NCBI RefSeq assembly: GCF_024169245.1
Contig: NZ_JALJWP010000001.1
Coordinates: forward strand, 3,783,501 to 3,847,500
Length of the DNA stretch: 64,000 bases
Origin: Pseudomonas koreensis
GTDB lineage: Bacteria; Pseudomonadota; Gammaproteobacteria; Pseudomonadales; Pseudomonadaceae
Reading direction: 5' to 3'
Shown piece after piece: positions 8,541 through 17,233 of this stretch. The number at the start of each line of letters is the position of its first letter. Within the stretch, counting starts at the first letter, position 1. Both the position numbers and the translations under genes were made by a program. The notes beneath the pieces were generated by a model. The model saw only the letters and a list, made by a program, of their open reading frames with translations. It was not told the origin of the DNA and ran no database searches.

Positions 8541-8972
8541 ATGAGCTCGAACCGAAATCACGTGGGAACGCAGCTGTCGTTTTCACTCTATGCCGCAGCA
8601 AACCGGGTCGTGCGATTGCACAAGCCGTATCTGGAACCGCTGGGCATAACCTTTCCGCAATATCTGGTGATCCTCCAACTTCTGGATGGCGCGCCACTGT
8701 CGGTGGGCGAACTCGGTACTTACCTGGCCATGGATGCGGGAACCATCACGCCGCTGCTCAAACGGCTGGAAAGCGCCGGGCTGGTCACGCGCAAGCGCGA
8801 TCCGGCAGATGAGCGCCGCGTGCTGATCGACCTGACGCCCGAAAGCCGGGCCATGGAAAACGACATCAGAGCCATCACCGGCAAAATCAAGACGGCCTGC
8901 CAGCTTGATGAGCAGGGGATTGAGGCGCTTCGTCTGACGCTGGATGCGCTTGCCCATCCGGCGGCCGACTGA
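8541..8972 (+). CDS. MarR-family repressor, OhrR-like but without the N-terminal redox Cys
   Basis: A 143-residue MarR regulator whose dimer and winged-helix segments (QLSFSLYAAANRVV, then LTPESR and DPADERRVLIDL) resemble OhrR. In characterised OhrR proteins the N-terminal helix carries the peroxide-sensing Cys in a QLCFALY-like segment; here that position is Ser13, and the only Cys is residue 120. The start at 8541 is preferred over the upstream ATG at 8502 because the latter would place a perfect palindromic operator inside the gene; neither has a strong ribosome site. The next gene, an F420-reductase-like protein 65 bp downstream, is the likely target. Confidence 0.8.
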   Translation: MSSNRNHVGTQLSFSLYAAANRVVRLHKPYLEPLGITFPQYLVILQLLDGAPLSVGELGTYLAMDAGTITPLLKRLESAGLVTRKRDPADERRVLIDLTPESRAMENDIRAITGKIKTACQLDEQGIEALRLTLDALAHPAAD

Positions 8973-9037
8973 GCCATGACTGAAGACAAACGCGCGCTCA
9001 ACCGGGCGATAACACACGTACCAGAGAGGGTATTGAA

Positions 9038-9772
9038 ATGAACATCGGAATCATCGGCGCCGGCCACATCGGCGCGACGCTGGCGCGCAAGCTGGCTGCG
9101 TGCGGTCATCAGGTCAAACTGGCCAATTCGAAAGACCCGCAAAGCATTCAGGCGCTCGCTGAAGAAGTCGGTGCCAGGGCTGTCACCAAAGAGCAGGCGG
9201 TGTCCGACGTCGACGTGATCATCCTGTCGATCCCTTTCGCCCGATACCCTGATCTGAAGCAGACGCTGAGCCAGGTTCCCGAGCAAGTCGTGGTCATCGA
9301 CACCTCCAATTACTATCCGCAGCGTGACGGGGCGATCAAGGCAGTGGACGAGGGCAAACCTGAGAGCGTCTGGGTCAGCGAGCAGATCGGCCGCCCGCTG
9401 ATCAAAGCGTGGAATGCCGTACTCGCCGCTACGCTGGCCGATCAAGGTCAACCTGCCGAATCCGCAACTCGCATCGCCTTGCCAGTCGCCGGCGATGATG
9501 TGCGTGCCGAGGCGATCGCGCAGGATCTGGTCGAAGAAACCGGATTCACCGCGCTCGCTGCGGGCAGCCTTCAGGACTCATGGCGTCAACAACCCGGGAC
9601 CCCGGCTTACTGCACCGAACTGACTTTGCCGGAACTGAAACAGGCGCTCGAAGCTGCGGACAAGGCCCGCGCGCCGCTGAACCGTGATGCCTTGATGGCC
9701 CGATTCATGGCGCCCGACACTGAGTTCACCCGCGAGCAGATGGTTGCGATCAATCGGGAAATGACTGCCTGA
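9038..9772 (+). CDS. NADPH-dependent F420 reductase-like NAD(P)-binding protein
   Basis: A 244-residue protein starting with a Rossmann loop (GIIGAGHIGATLARKL, Gly7-Gly12), followed by VKLANSKDP, the pattern of the NADP oxidoreductase coenzyme-F420-dependent family. Pseudomonads make no F420, so family members here probably reduce other carbonyl or flavin-linked substrates, which is inference. A GAGAGG ribosome site lies upstream of the ATG. It follows the MarR-like gene in the same orientation and could be derepressed by it. The convergent kinase gene ends 17 bp downstream. Cytosolic; substrate unknown. Confidence 0.8.
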   Translation: MNIGIIGAGHIGATLARKLAACGHQVKLANSKDPQSIQALAEEVGARAVTKEQAVSDVDVIILSIPFARYPDLKQTLSQVPEQVVVIDTSNYYPQRDGAIKAVDEGKPESVWVSEQIGRPLIKAWNAVLAATLADQGQPAESATRIALPVAGDDVRAEAIAQDLVEETGFTALAAGSLQDSWRQQPGTPAYCTELTLPELKQALEAADKARAPLNRDALMARFMAPDTEFTREQMVAINREMTA

Positions 9773-9789
9773 TTAGCGAGCCGACACGT

Positions 9790-10281
9790 TCAGGTCTGAA
9801 GTCGATGAATTTCAACAACCAGCCCCTCCGAAACATCCGGGGCACGAAAGTAGCTGGTGATCAGATCGAATTCGGCGTCGGTCGCCGCGAACTCATGCTC
9901 GGCGCGTGCATTGCGCTGATGCAGTCGGCGCCGGCAGGTGTCATCGTCGACTTCGAGGTAGTGCAGCCGATGAGCAACCTGCGCCGCGTCTGCGAGGCCG
10001 CGCAGCCATTGACGATCGGTCGGGGTATTGGCGGGGAAATCCAGCACCACGGCAACTCCCGCAGCGAGCATGTCCGTTACCAGCGGGCCGAGAACCTGAC
10101 GGATCTGCTTCGCATGGCGGACGTAGTCGGCAACCGAATTGATCTGCTCAGGGTAAAGCCTGGCCAGCCAGTGATCTTCGCTCAGCAGAATGGCTGAGTG
10201 TTCAGCCTGTAACGATCGGGCCAGCGTGGATTTTCCAGCAGCGATTTTGCCGCACAAGAGATGGAGCACAGGTGTTGGCAT
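9790..10281 (-). CDS. Small P-loop kinase-like ATP-binding protein
   Basis: A 163-residue protein with a Walker A motif GKIAAGKST near residue 10, then SEDHWLARLYP and a Walker-B-like VVLDFPANTP, followed by a lid-like segment RRRLHQRNA. This is the layout of AAA_33/zeta-toxin-fold small-molecule kinases such as gluconate or chloramphenicol kinases. I start it at the ATG at 10281, which has AAGGAA upstream; the open frame extends to 10344. No antitoxin partner is adjacent, so a toxin role is not supported. The substrate is unknown. Confidence 0.75.
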   Translation of the reverse strand: MPTPVLHLLCGKIAAGKSTLARSLQAEHSAILLSEDHWLARLYPEQINSVADYVRHAKQIRQVLGPLVTDMLAAGVAVVLDFPANTPTDRQWLRGLADAAQVAHRLHYLEVDDDTCRRRLHQRNARAEHEFAATDAEFDLITSYFRAPDVSEGLVVEIHRLQT

Positions 10282-10384
10282 CGGACAGTTCCTTCTTCCG
10301 AATTGGGGTGTTTCAACTTCGATGGTTTTAACCCGGAAAAGCACGCTTAAGCCAGTCGCAAGCGACGGTTATTTGTGGTTGCTG

Positions 10385-10414
10385 TGAAAAAGTGAGGCCT
10401 GTGATCAGGCCTCA
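10385..10414 (-). terminator. Rho-independent terminator of the xyl operon
   Basis: The stem TGAGGCCTG / CAGGCCTCA (10393-10401 and 10406-10414) closes a four-base loop. Read on the minus strand it is followed by a run of five T residues (10387-10391), and it lies 31 bp beyond the xylH stop. It may also end transcription on the plus strand, where TTTGCGTTTT follows. Confidence 0.75.
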
Positions 10415-10444
10415 TTTGCGTTTTACGAACTCACCTGCAACGTT

Positions 10445-11581
10445 TCAACGCCGCGCCGTGCGCGTACTCACATCCACCCAGACCGCCAACACCAGAATGC
10501 TGCCCTTGACGATCATCTGCCAGTAACTGTCGACGTCGAGCATGGACATGCCGTTATCCAGGCTGGTGATCACCAGCGCGCCGAGGAGGGCGCCGTAGAC
10601 GGTGCCGGAGCCGCCGCGCATGGAGGTGCCGCCGATGAAGCAGGCGGCGATGGCGTCGAGTTCGCCCATGCTTCCGGCCGACGGTGAGCCAGCGGCGAGG
10701 CGTGCAGTGTTGACCACACCGGCGAGGGCGCACATCACGCCCATGATGCCGAAGATCCACAGTTTGACCGCCTGCACATTGATCCCGGACAGGCGCGTCG
10801 CTTCCATGTTGCTGCCGACCGAATAGACCCGGCGGCCGAACACGGTCTGGCTGGTGACGTAGCTGAACACGCCGAGCAGAATTAGCAACAGCAGGACCGG
10901 CACCGGAATGCCGTCATAGCTGTTGAGGGTCTGGACGAAACCAGCGAGCACCGCGCCGATCACCAGCACGCGCACAACATCACGCACCAGTGAATGCGCC
11001 GCCAGGCCATGCAGGGCGCGATTGCGCCGTTGTTTCCAGGTCAGAAAAATCGTCAGCACGAACAGCAGCACACCCAGGCCGGTGCCGATCGCGTGGGGCA
11101 GATAACCCTGGCCGACATACACCAGCTCCGGCGATACCGGGGCGATGGTAGTGCCGCCGGTGATCCCCAGCAGAATGCCACGAAACGCGAGCATGCCACC
11201 GAGGCCGACGATAAACGACGGGATGCGTAAATAGGCGGCCATGTAGCCATTGGCAAGCCCGATGACCAACCCGCACAGGGCAACCAGGCTGAGATTCGCC
11301 AGCAGCGGAATGTGATAGACCACGTCGAGGATCGCCGCGAGTCCACCGAGCAGGCCGAGCAATGAGCCGACCGACAAATCGATCTCGCCGCTGATGATCA
11401 CCAGCACCATGCCGCAGGCGAGAATTCCGGTAATCGACATTTGCCGCAGCAGGTTGGAGAGGTTGCGCGGGGTGAGGAAGCCGCCCTCGGTCTGCCAGCT
11501 GAAGAACAGCCAGATCAGCACCACGGCGAATACCAGCGCGAGCATCTTGTAGCGGGTGAACAGTTGTTTGACCTGATTCAT
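10445..11581 (-). CDS. xylH: D-xylose ABC transporter permease
   Basis: A 378-residue membrane protein of the ribose/xylose permease family. Conserved segments include ILACGMVLVIISGEIDLSVGSLLG (shown here in part by its GEIDLSVGS core) near residue 65, and the late GSNMEATRLSGINV and FIGGTSMRGGSGTVYG motifs. These form the substrate pathway and the coupling contact with the ATPase. Its start lies directly against the xylG stop (11581/11582), so the two are translationally coupled. The order xylF-xylG-xylH on the minus strand is the usual uptake operon, with the terminator following this gene. Confidence 0.93.
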   Translation of the reverse strand: MNQVKQLFTRYKMLALVFAVVLIWLFFSWQTEGGFLTPRNLSNLLRQMSITGILACGMVLVIISGEIDLSVGSLLGLLGGLAAILDVVYHIPLLANLSLVALCGLVIGLANGYMAAYLRIPSFIVGLGGMLAFRGILLGITGGTTIAPVSPELVYVGQGYLPHAIGTGLGVLLFVLTIFLTWKQRRNRALHGLAAHSLVRDVVRVLVIGAVLAGFVQTLNSYDGIPVPVLLLLILLGVFSYVTSQTVFGRRVYSVGSNMEATRLSGINVQAVKLWIFGIMGVMCALAGVVNTARLAAGSPSAGSMGELDAIAACFIGGTSMRGGSGTVYGALLGALVITSLDNGMSMLDVDSYWQMIVKGSILVLAVWVDVSTRTARR

Positions 11582-13138
11582 TTACGCGGTTTTCCGATCA
11601 TTATTGTTATGGCTGCCCGGCTGGCTGAGGGCGGCGGCGAGCACCTGTTCCTGGGTCAGTTCATGGTTGACGAAATCGCCGCGCAACTGGCCCTCGCCGA
11701 TCACCAGCACGCGGTCGGACACGCCGAGCACTTCGGCCAGTTCCGACGAAACCATGATGATCGACACACCCTCAGCGGCCAGCGCGCCCATCAACTTGTA
11801 GATCTCGTACTTGGCGCCGACATCCACGCCTCGGGTCGGCTCGTCGAGAATCAGTACGCGCGGTTTGGCCAGGAGCATCTTCGCCAGCACGGCTTTCTGC
11901 TGGTTACCGCCCGACAAACTGGTGATCGGCAGGGACGGACTTGCGGTCTTCAGATGCAGGCGGGAGATTTCCCGGTCGATGCAGCCCAGTTCGGCTTCGG
12001 CATCGATGCGAGTCATTTTCGAATAGCTTTCGAGCACGGCGAGGGTGATGTTCTGGCCGACACCGAGGTCGGGAATGATGCCTTGGCGCTTGCGGTCCTC
12101 GGGCACCAGACACAGGCCGGCGCGGATCGCTTTCAGCGGCGTGCGCGTGTCGATCGGTTGGCCGTCCAGCCAGACTTCGCCTTCGTGACGGCCGGGGTAG
12201 GCGCCGAACAGCGCGGTGACCAGTTCGGTCCGGCCGGCGCCGACCAGTCCGGCGATGCCGAGAATTTCGCCGCGTTTGAGGCTGAAGGAAATGTCGTCGA
12301 CCCGTTTGCGCTTGGGGTTGTCGATGTCGTAGCAGGTAATGTGGCGCGCCTCGAAAATCACCTCGCCGATCTCGTGCGGCTCGCTGGGATAAAGGTTGCT
12401 CATTTCGCGGCCGACCATCTGCGTGATGATCTGCGGGATGTCCATGTCGGCCATGGCGGTGGTGGCAATGTGTTTGCCGTCGCGGATCACCGAAATGGTG
12501 TCGCACACAGCGGCAACTTCATCGAGCTTGTGCGAGATATATACGCAGGCCACACCCTTGGCTTTGAGGTCGCGGATGATGTCCAGCAGCACCTCGATTT
12601 CCGAGCGGCTCAGGGCGGAGGAGGGCTCATCGAGGATCAGCAGACGCGCCTGTTTGTTCAGGGCCTTGGCGATTTCCACCAGTTGCTGATAACCGCCGCC
12701 GTATTGCGAAACCGGTAGCGAGACGTTCATGTCCGGCACTTTCAGCTCACGCATCAAGGCTTCGGCACGGTGGATCATCGCCGGGTAGTTCATGCGCCCA
12801 CCGGGCAGCGTCAGCTCATGGCCCATGAAGATGTTTTCGGCCACCGACAGGTCGGGAACCAGGGTCAGTTCCTGATGAATGATGACGATGCCGGCGGCTT
12901 CGGTTTCGCTGATCGATTGCGCCCTGAGCGGTAGCCCGTCCCAGAGGATTTCACCGTCCCAGGTGCCATGGGGATAGACCGCCGAGAGGATCTTCATCAG
13001 CGTCGACTTGCCGGCGCCATTCTCGCCACACAGGCCCACGCATTCACCGGGCCTGACCTTGATGTCGATGCCGTTGAGCGCTTTGACACCGCCGAAGGTT
13101 TTGACGATGCCGTTCATTTGCAGCAGATAGTCGGACAT
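11582..13138 (-). CDS. xylG: D-xylose ABC transporter ATP-binding protein
   Basis: A 518-residue protein with two fused ABC cassettes, as usual for sugar importers of the Rbs/Xyl type. The N-terminal cassette has Walker [10 protein letters not shown] (residues 38-46) and Walker [12 protein letters not shown]. The C-terminal half has the degenerate [10 protein letters not shown] loop, [15 protein letters not shown] signature and [19 protein letters not shown]. It powers xylose import with XylH and the periplasmic XylF. The gene is separated from xylF by a REPIN of about 90 bp and abuts xylH. Length matches the family. Confidence 0.93.
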   Translation of the reverse strand: MSDYLLQMNGIVKTFGGVKALNGIDIKVRPGECVGLCGENGAGKSTLMKILSAVYPHGTWDGEILWDGLPLRAQSISETEAAGIVIIHQELTLVPDLSVAENIFMGHELTLPGGRMNYPAMIHRAEALMRELKVPDMNVSLPVSQYGGGYQQLVEIAKALNKQARLLILDEPSSALSRSEIEVLLDIIRDLKAKGVACVYISHKLDEVAAVCDTISVIRDGKHIATTAMADMDIPQIITQMVGREMSNLYPSEPHEIGEVIFEARHITCYDIDNPKRKRVDDISFSLKRGEILGIAGLVGAGRTELVTALFGAYPGRHEGEVWLDGQPIDTRTPLKAIRAGLCLVPEDRKRQGIIPDLGVGQNITLAVLESYSKMTRIDAEAELGCIDREISRLHLKTASPSLPITSLSGGNQQKAVLAKMLLAKPRVLILDEPTRGVDVGAKYEIYKLMGALAAEGVSIIMVSSELAEVLGVSDRVLVIGEGQLRGDFVNHELTQEQVLAAALSQPGSHNNNDRKTA

Positions 13139-13176
13139 GGAAAAGGCTCGTATACCAAGGACTCAAACACCAGACC

Positions 13177-13265
13177 TGTAGGAGTGAGCCTGCTCGCGAT
13201 AGCGTCAGTGCAGATACTGCTCGGCTGGCTGACCCGCCGCCATCGCGAGCAGGCTCACTCCTACA
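13177..13265. repeat. REPIN: inverted pair of REP palindromes between xylF and xylG
   Basis: TGTAGGAGTGAGCCTGCTCG is paired 40 bp later with its inverse, CGAGCAGGCTCACTCCTACA, giving a long potential RNA hairpin. This is the fluorescens-group REP motif in outward arrangement. In an operon it may protect or terminate the upstream xylF message, which would give more binding protein than ATPase; that effect is inference. Confidence 0.85.
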
Positions 13266-13289
13266 AGGGTTTCGGACAAACCGTCCGGA

Positions 13290-14291
13290 TCACTGCCCGG
13301 CGATTTGCGCCTTGGTGTAGAAGCCATCCTGTTCGAGCAAGTCGATGTTGTCCTTGGTCAACGGCGTTGGCGTGAGCAGGATGGTGTCGACTTTTTTGCT
13401 GCCGTTGTCGTACTGCGAGGTGTAGGCCGGTTTCTCGTTGCGCGCCAGTTGCACGGAGAGCTTGGCCGCTTCGGAAGCGATGAGTTTCAGCGGCTTGTAC
13501 ACGGTCATGGTTTGCGTGCCGGCGATCACCCGTTTGACTGCTGCGAGGTCGGCGTCCTGGCCGGAAATCGGCACTTTGCCGGCCAGTTGCTGCGCGGCCA
13601 ATGCCTGGATGGCGCCGCCAGCGGTGGCGTCGTTGGAAGCGACGATGCCGTCGATTTTGTTGTTGTTACGGGTCAGGGCGTTTTCGACGATGCTCAGCGC
13701 TTCGGTCGGGTTCCATTCCTTGACCCACTGCTGGCCGACGATCTTGATATCGCCCTTGTCGATGGCCGGTTGCAGCACTTTCATCTGGCCTTCACGGAGG
13801 ATCTTCGCGTTGTTGTCGGTGGGCGCGCCACCCAGCAAGAAGTAATTGCCCTTGGGCGCCGCTTTCAGCACGCCGCCGGCCTGCATCTCGCCGACCTTTT
13901 CGTTATCGAAGGAGATATAGGCGTCGACATCGGCGTTGAGAATCAGCCGGTCATAGGACACGACTTTGATTCCGGCCTTCTTCGCCTCGGCCACGGCGTT
14001 GGTCAACACGGTGGCGTTGAACGGCACGATGACGATCACGTCGACGCCGCGAGAGATAAGATTTTCGATCTGCGAAATCTGCTTCTGCTCGTTGGCATCG
14101 GCTGATTGCACAAAGACCTTGGCATCCATTTTTTCCGCCGCCGCGACGAAGTAATCGCGATCGCGCGACCAGCGTTCCAGACGCAGGTCATCAATGGAAA
14201 AACCGATTTTCGGATGGGTAGCGTCAGCCATTACCGGCAGGGCCAACAATGCCAGGGCACTGGCCAACAGCGTACGTTTCAAGTTCTTCAT
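13290..14291 (-). CDS. xylF: D-xylose-binding periplasmic protein
   Basis: A 333-residue substrate-binding protein. It starts MKNLKRTLLASALALLALPV with an Ala-x-Ala-like cleavage near residue 23 (VMADA), a Sec signal peptide. The mature part has HPKIGFSIDDLRLERWSRDRD, VIVIVPFNATVL and GQDADLAAVKRVIAGTQTM, all typical of XylF. The open frame extends to 14399, but the ATG at 14291 begins the signal peptide and is the sensible start. It delivers xylose to XylGH. A REPIN separates it from xylG. Confidence 0.93.
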   Translation of the reverse strand: MKNLKRTLLASALALLALPVMADATHPKIGFSIDDLRLERWSRDRDYFVAAAEKMDAKVFVQSADANEQKQISQIENLISRGVDVIVIVPFNATVLTNAVAEAKKAGIKVVSYDRLILNADVDAYISFDNEKVGEMQAGGVLKAAPKGNYFLLGGAPTDNNAKILREGQMKVLQPAIDKGDIKIVGQQWVKEWNPTEALSIVENALTRNNNKIDGIVASNDATAGGAIQALAAQQLAGKVPISGQDADLAAVKRVIAGTQTMTVYKPLKLIASEAAKLSVQLARNEKPAYTSQYDNGSKKVDTILLTPTPLTKDNIDLLEQDGFYTKAQIAGQ

Positions 14292-14438
14292 GGTGGTGCG
14301 TCCTTTTATTTTTGTTGGAAAGACACGGCCTGACGATGAATCGGGCTGGTAGAACTGTAGAGAATCTGCCGACGCAACAGGCACAGAATTGTCGTGCAAT
14401 TGTCACAGCGTCGTTGCGTCGGCGGCCTCCCTTGGCGA

Positions 14439-15755
14439 TCAGCGATAGAGGTAGCGATTGACGATGTTTTCCAGCATTTCCTGACGACCACTGACGGCTT
14501 GCGGGTTCAGTTCGTTGGTGAACGCGTGCTCGGCCAGCGACTCAAGATTGAAGTCGCCCGCCATTACCGCTTGCCCGAACGGCTGACGCCATCCGGCGTA
14601 GCGTTGGTCCTTGAGCACTTGCAACTGGTCGTTCTCAACCATTGCGGCGGCGCGTTCCAGCGACAGGGCGAGGACATCCATGGCACCAACGTGGCCGTGG
14701 AACAGGTCGATCTCGTCGAGGCTCTGCCGGCGCACCTTGGAATCGAAGTTAAAGCCGCCATTCTTGAAGCCGCCGGCCTTGAGGATTTCATAGGTGGCGA
14801 GGGTCATTTCCTCGACGCTGTTGGGGAACTGGTCGGTGTCCCAGCCGTTCTGCGGATCGCCCCGGTTGGCGTCGATGCTGCCGAAAATCCCCAGGGAGGC
14901 GGCGGTGGCAATTTCGTGATGGAAGCTGTGACCGGCGAGGGTCGCGTGGTTGGCTTCGATGTTTACCTTGATTTCCTTTTCCAGACCGTACTGCTGGAGA
15001 AAGCCGAACACCGTGGCGCTGTCGTAATCGTACTGGTGCTTGGTCGGCTCCTGCGGTTTGGGCTCGATCAGCAGATCGCCAGTGAAACCGATCTTGTGCT
15101 TGTGCTCGACCACCATGCGCATGAAGCGCCCGAGTTGTTCCCGCTCGCGTTTCAGGTCAGTGTTGAGCAGGGTTTCGTAGCCTTCGCGGCCGCCCCATAA
15201 CACGTAGTTGGAACCCTTGAGGCGATGGGTTGCGTTCATCGCGCTGAACACTTGCGCCGCAGCGCAGGCGAACACTTCCGGATCGGGATTGCTCGCGGCA
15301 CCGGCAGCAAAGCGTGGGTTGCTGAAGCAGTTGGCGGTGCCCCAGAGCAGCTTGATGCCGCTCTGTTCCTGATGTTGCTCGAGGCGATCGACCATTTGCC
15401 CGAAGTGTTCGCGGTACTCCTTCAGCGAGTTGCCCTCGGGGGCGACGTCCGTGTCGTGAAAGCAGTAGTAATCGATGCCCAGTTTGCTGAAGAACTCGAA
15501 CGCGGCTTCAGCCTTGCCGATGGCCAGTTGCATCGGTTCGCCACTGCGTTGCCAGGGGCGTTTGAAGGTGCCGGCACCGAACACATCGGAGCCCGGCCAG
15601 ACGAAGGTGTGCCAGTAGCAGGCGGCCATGCGCAGGTGTTCGCGCATGGGTTTGCCGAGGATCAATTTGTCGGCGTCGTAGTGGCGGAAAGCGAGGGGCG
15701 AATCACTGTTCGGGCCTTCGTAGCGAACCGGCTCGATATTGGGGAAATACTGCAT
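14439..15755 (-). CDS. xylA: Xylose isomerase (class II)
   Basis: A 438-residue enzyme converting D-xylose to D-xylulose in the cytosol. Catalytic His100 and Asp103 are in [13 protein letters not shown]; metal ligands include Glu231 in [18 protein letters not shown] and His270 in [11 protein letters not shown], each one residue earlier than in the E. coli enzyme. The WGGREGYE motif is at 187-194. The open frame extends to 15833, but the start at 15755 gives the normal N-terminus. It is the first gene of the minus-strand xyl group, 147 bp before xylF. No xylulokinase gene follows, so the pathway needs one elsewhere. Confidence 0.95.
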   Translation of the reverse strand: MQYFPNIEPVRYEGPNSDSPLAFRHYDADKLILGKPMREHLRMAACYWHTFVWPGSDVFGAGTFKRPWQRSGEPMQLAIGKAEAAFEFFSKLGIDYYCFHDTDVAPEGNSLKEYREHFGQMVDRLEQHQEQSGIKLLWGTANCFSNPRFAAGAASNPDPEVFACAAAQVFSAMNATHRLKGSNYVLWGGREGYETLLNTDLKREREQLGRFMRMVVEHKHKIGFTGDLLIEPKPQEPTKHQYDYDSATVFGFLQQYGLEKEIKVNIEANHATLAGHSFHHEIATAASLGIFGSIDANRGDPQNGWDTDQFPNSVEEMTLATYEILKAGGFKNGGFNFDSKVRRQSLDEIDLFHGHVGAMDVLALSLERAAAMVENDQLQVLKDQRYAGWRQPFGQAVMAGDFNLESLAEHAFTNELNPQAVSGRQEMLENIVNRYLYR

Positions 15756-16044
15756 GGACCTTGTCCTTGTTGTTCTTGGCGGTGTCTCGATACTAGCAAC
15801 GGCCCCGTGCCTGCTGATTATGAAAAGCCTCAACAGCGAGTGCGATTTTGCGTATTGAGCTTCTGCGCTTGCAGGCCTAGTCTGTGCTCATCGTCGCTGC
15901 GACAAGGCGGCCCGGAACAGTACAAAAAAAATTTGAGGCCGCTTTCGCGAGCAGGCTCGCTCCCACACTGAATTTGTGTCGTTCATAAAACCGTGTGGGA
16001 GCGAGCTTGCTCGCGAATGGCTTGACGCAAAATCCGGAACCTGA
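15756..16044. other. xylA-xylR divergent intergenic region
   Basis: This 289-bp gap carries the presumed xylA promoter on the minus strand, the xylR promoter on the plus strand, and a REPIN in its right half. An A-rich stretch (ACAAAAAAAATTTGAGG, around 15922-15938) stands out. I could not define a XylR operator by eye. Confidence 0.5.
15944..16017. repeat. REPIN in the xylA-xylR gap, inward-facing orientation
   Basis: TTCGCGAGCAGGCTCGCTCC is followed about 35 bp later by its inverse, ending GAGCTTGCTCGCGAA. The order of the two REP arms is reversed compared with the other three REPINs in the window, which begin with TGTGGGAGCGAGCC-type sequence. No ORF is inside. Confidence 0.85.
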
Positions 16045-17220
16045 ATGAAAAGCCTACCGCCCGTGCACCGCATCGCCCTGTTGTTCAACGGCAGCAAGAT
16101 CTATGACCGTGGAATCATCAGCGGCATCGGCAATTACCTGAGCAGCACCCGCGCTTCCTGGGACCTGTTTCTGGAAGAGGATTTCCTCTGCCGCTTGAAG
16201 GGCATCGAGCGCTGGCAGGGGGACGGCATCATTGCCGACTTCGACGATCCGCTGATCGGCGAGGCGCTGGCCGACATTCATTTGCCGGTGGTGGCGGTGG
16301 GCGGCTCCTACGAGGACGCACGCGCCTATCCGAAAGCGATCCCCTACGTTGCCACTGATAACAACGCATTGATCACTCTGGCTTATTCGCATCTGGTCGA
16401 GGCGGGGTTGCAGCGCTTTGCCTGTTTCAGTCTGCCGGAGGCGCAGGCCAATCGCTGGGCGCAGGAGCGGGAAAAAGCCTTTCGCAAACTGATGCAGCGC
16501 GACGGCCTGCACGCTGAGATCTATCGCGGCATGGGCACCAGCGCACCGCTGTGGGACAGCGCCGTTGAACAACTGATCGCCTGGCTGCACAGCCTGCCCA
16601 AACCGATCGGCATCATCGCCGTCAGCGACGCCCGCGCCCGGCAGTTGCTGCAAGCCTGCCTGACCGCGGGCATCGCCGTGCCGGAGCAGGTCGCGCTGAT
16701 CGGCATCGACAACGATCCGCTGACCCGCAGCCTGACTCGCGTGCCGCTGAGTTCGGTAATTCAGGGCACCGAAACCATGGGCCGCACCGCCGCGCAGTTG
16801 CTGCACCAGATGCTCCACGGCATGCCGTCCACCGGTACGCAAATCCTGATTCCGCCGGACGCGGTCAATGTTCAGGTGTCCAGCCTGCATCAACCGCTGG
16901 GCAATCCCTACGTCATGCAAGCGCTGCTCTTCATCCGGCAATATGCCTGTCAGGGCATCAAGACCGCGCAAGTGGCGGCGTATGTCGGCGTGTCGCGCTC
17001 ATCGCTGGAAGCGCATTTTCGTGCCGAGCGCGGTTGCAGCGTGCATGACGAGATTCTGCGTTTCAAACTGGCGGCGGCTACCAGCAGTTTGAAGAACACC
17101 GATGCGGCGATTGCCGACATTGCTCAGGCCTGCGGCTTCAAATCGGCGCAATATCTGCACACGGTGTTCCGTCGTGAGTTCGGCTGCACGCCCCGTGAGT
17201 ATCAGCAGGGCGGGGCATAG
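16045..17220 (+). CDS. xylR: XylR-type activator of xylose genes (sugar-binding domain plus AraC HTH)
   Basis: A 391-residue regulator. Residues about 8-270 form a LacI/periplasmic-binding-like sugar sensor (IALLFNGSKIYDRGIISGIG; later VALIGIDNDPL), and about 285-390 form an AraC DNA-binding domain ending GCTPREYQQGG. This fusion is diagnostic of E. coli XylR, which activates xyl promoters when bound to xylose. It is divergent from xylA, so the gap between them should contain its operators. An MFS gene on the other strand ends 14 bp downstream. Confidence 0.9.
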   Translation: MKSLPPVHRIALLFNGSKIYDRGIISGIGNYLSSTRASWDLFLEEDFLCRLKGIERWQGDGIIADFDDPLIGEALADIHLPVVAVGGSYEDARAYPKAIPYVATDNNALITLAYSHLVEAGLQRFACFSLPEAQANRWAQEREKAFRKLMQRDGLHAEIYRGMGTSAPLWDSAVEQLIAWLHSLPKPIGIIAVSDARARQLLQACLTAGIAVPEQVALIGIDNDPLTRSLTRVPLSSVIQGTETMGRTAAQLLHQMLHGMPSTGTQILIPPDAVNVQVSSLHQPLGNPYVMQALLFIRQYACQGIKTAQVAAYVGVSRSSLEAHFRAERGCSVHDEILRFKLAAATSSLKNTDAAIADIAQACGFKSAQYLHTVFRREFGCTPREYQQGGA

Positions 17221-17233
17221 CGCTGCGAATGGC

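Noticed and set aside
9790..10281. Zeta-type toxin of a toxin-antitoxin pair
   Set aside because: The P-loop kinase resembles zeta in fold, but no small antitoxin gene is adjacent and the neighbours are metabolic.
11441..12718. A 425-aa plus-strand open frame
   Set aside because: It is antisense to xylG and xylH, both with full ABC motifs. No domain is seen in this frame.
13177..13265. Possible CRISPR-like repeat
   Set aside because: Only two arms in inverted orientation, no regularly spaced direct repeats or cas genes. The sequence is a REP pair.
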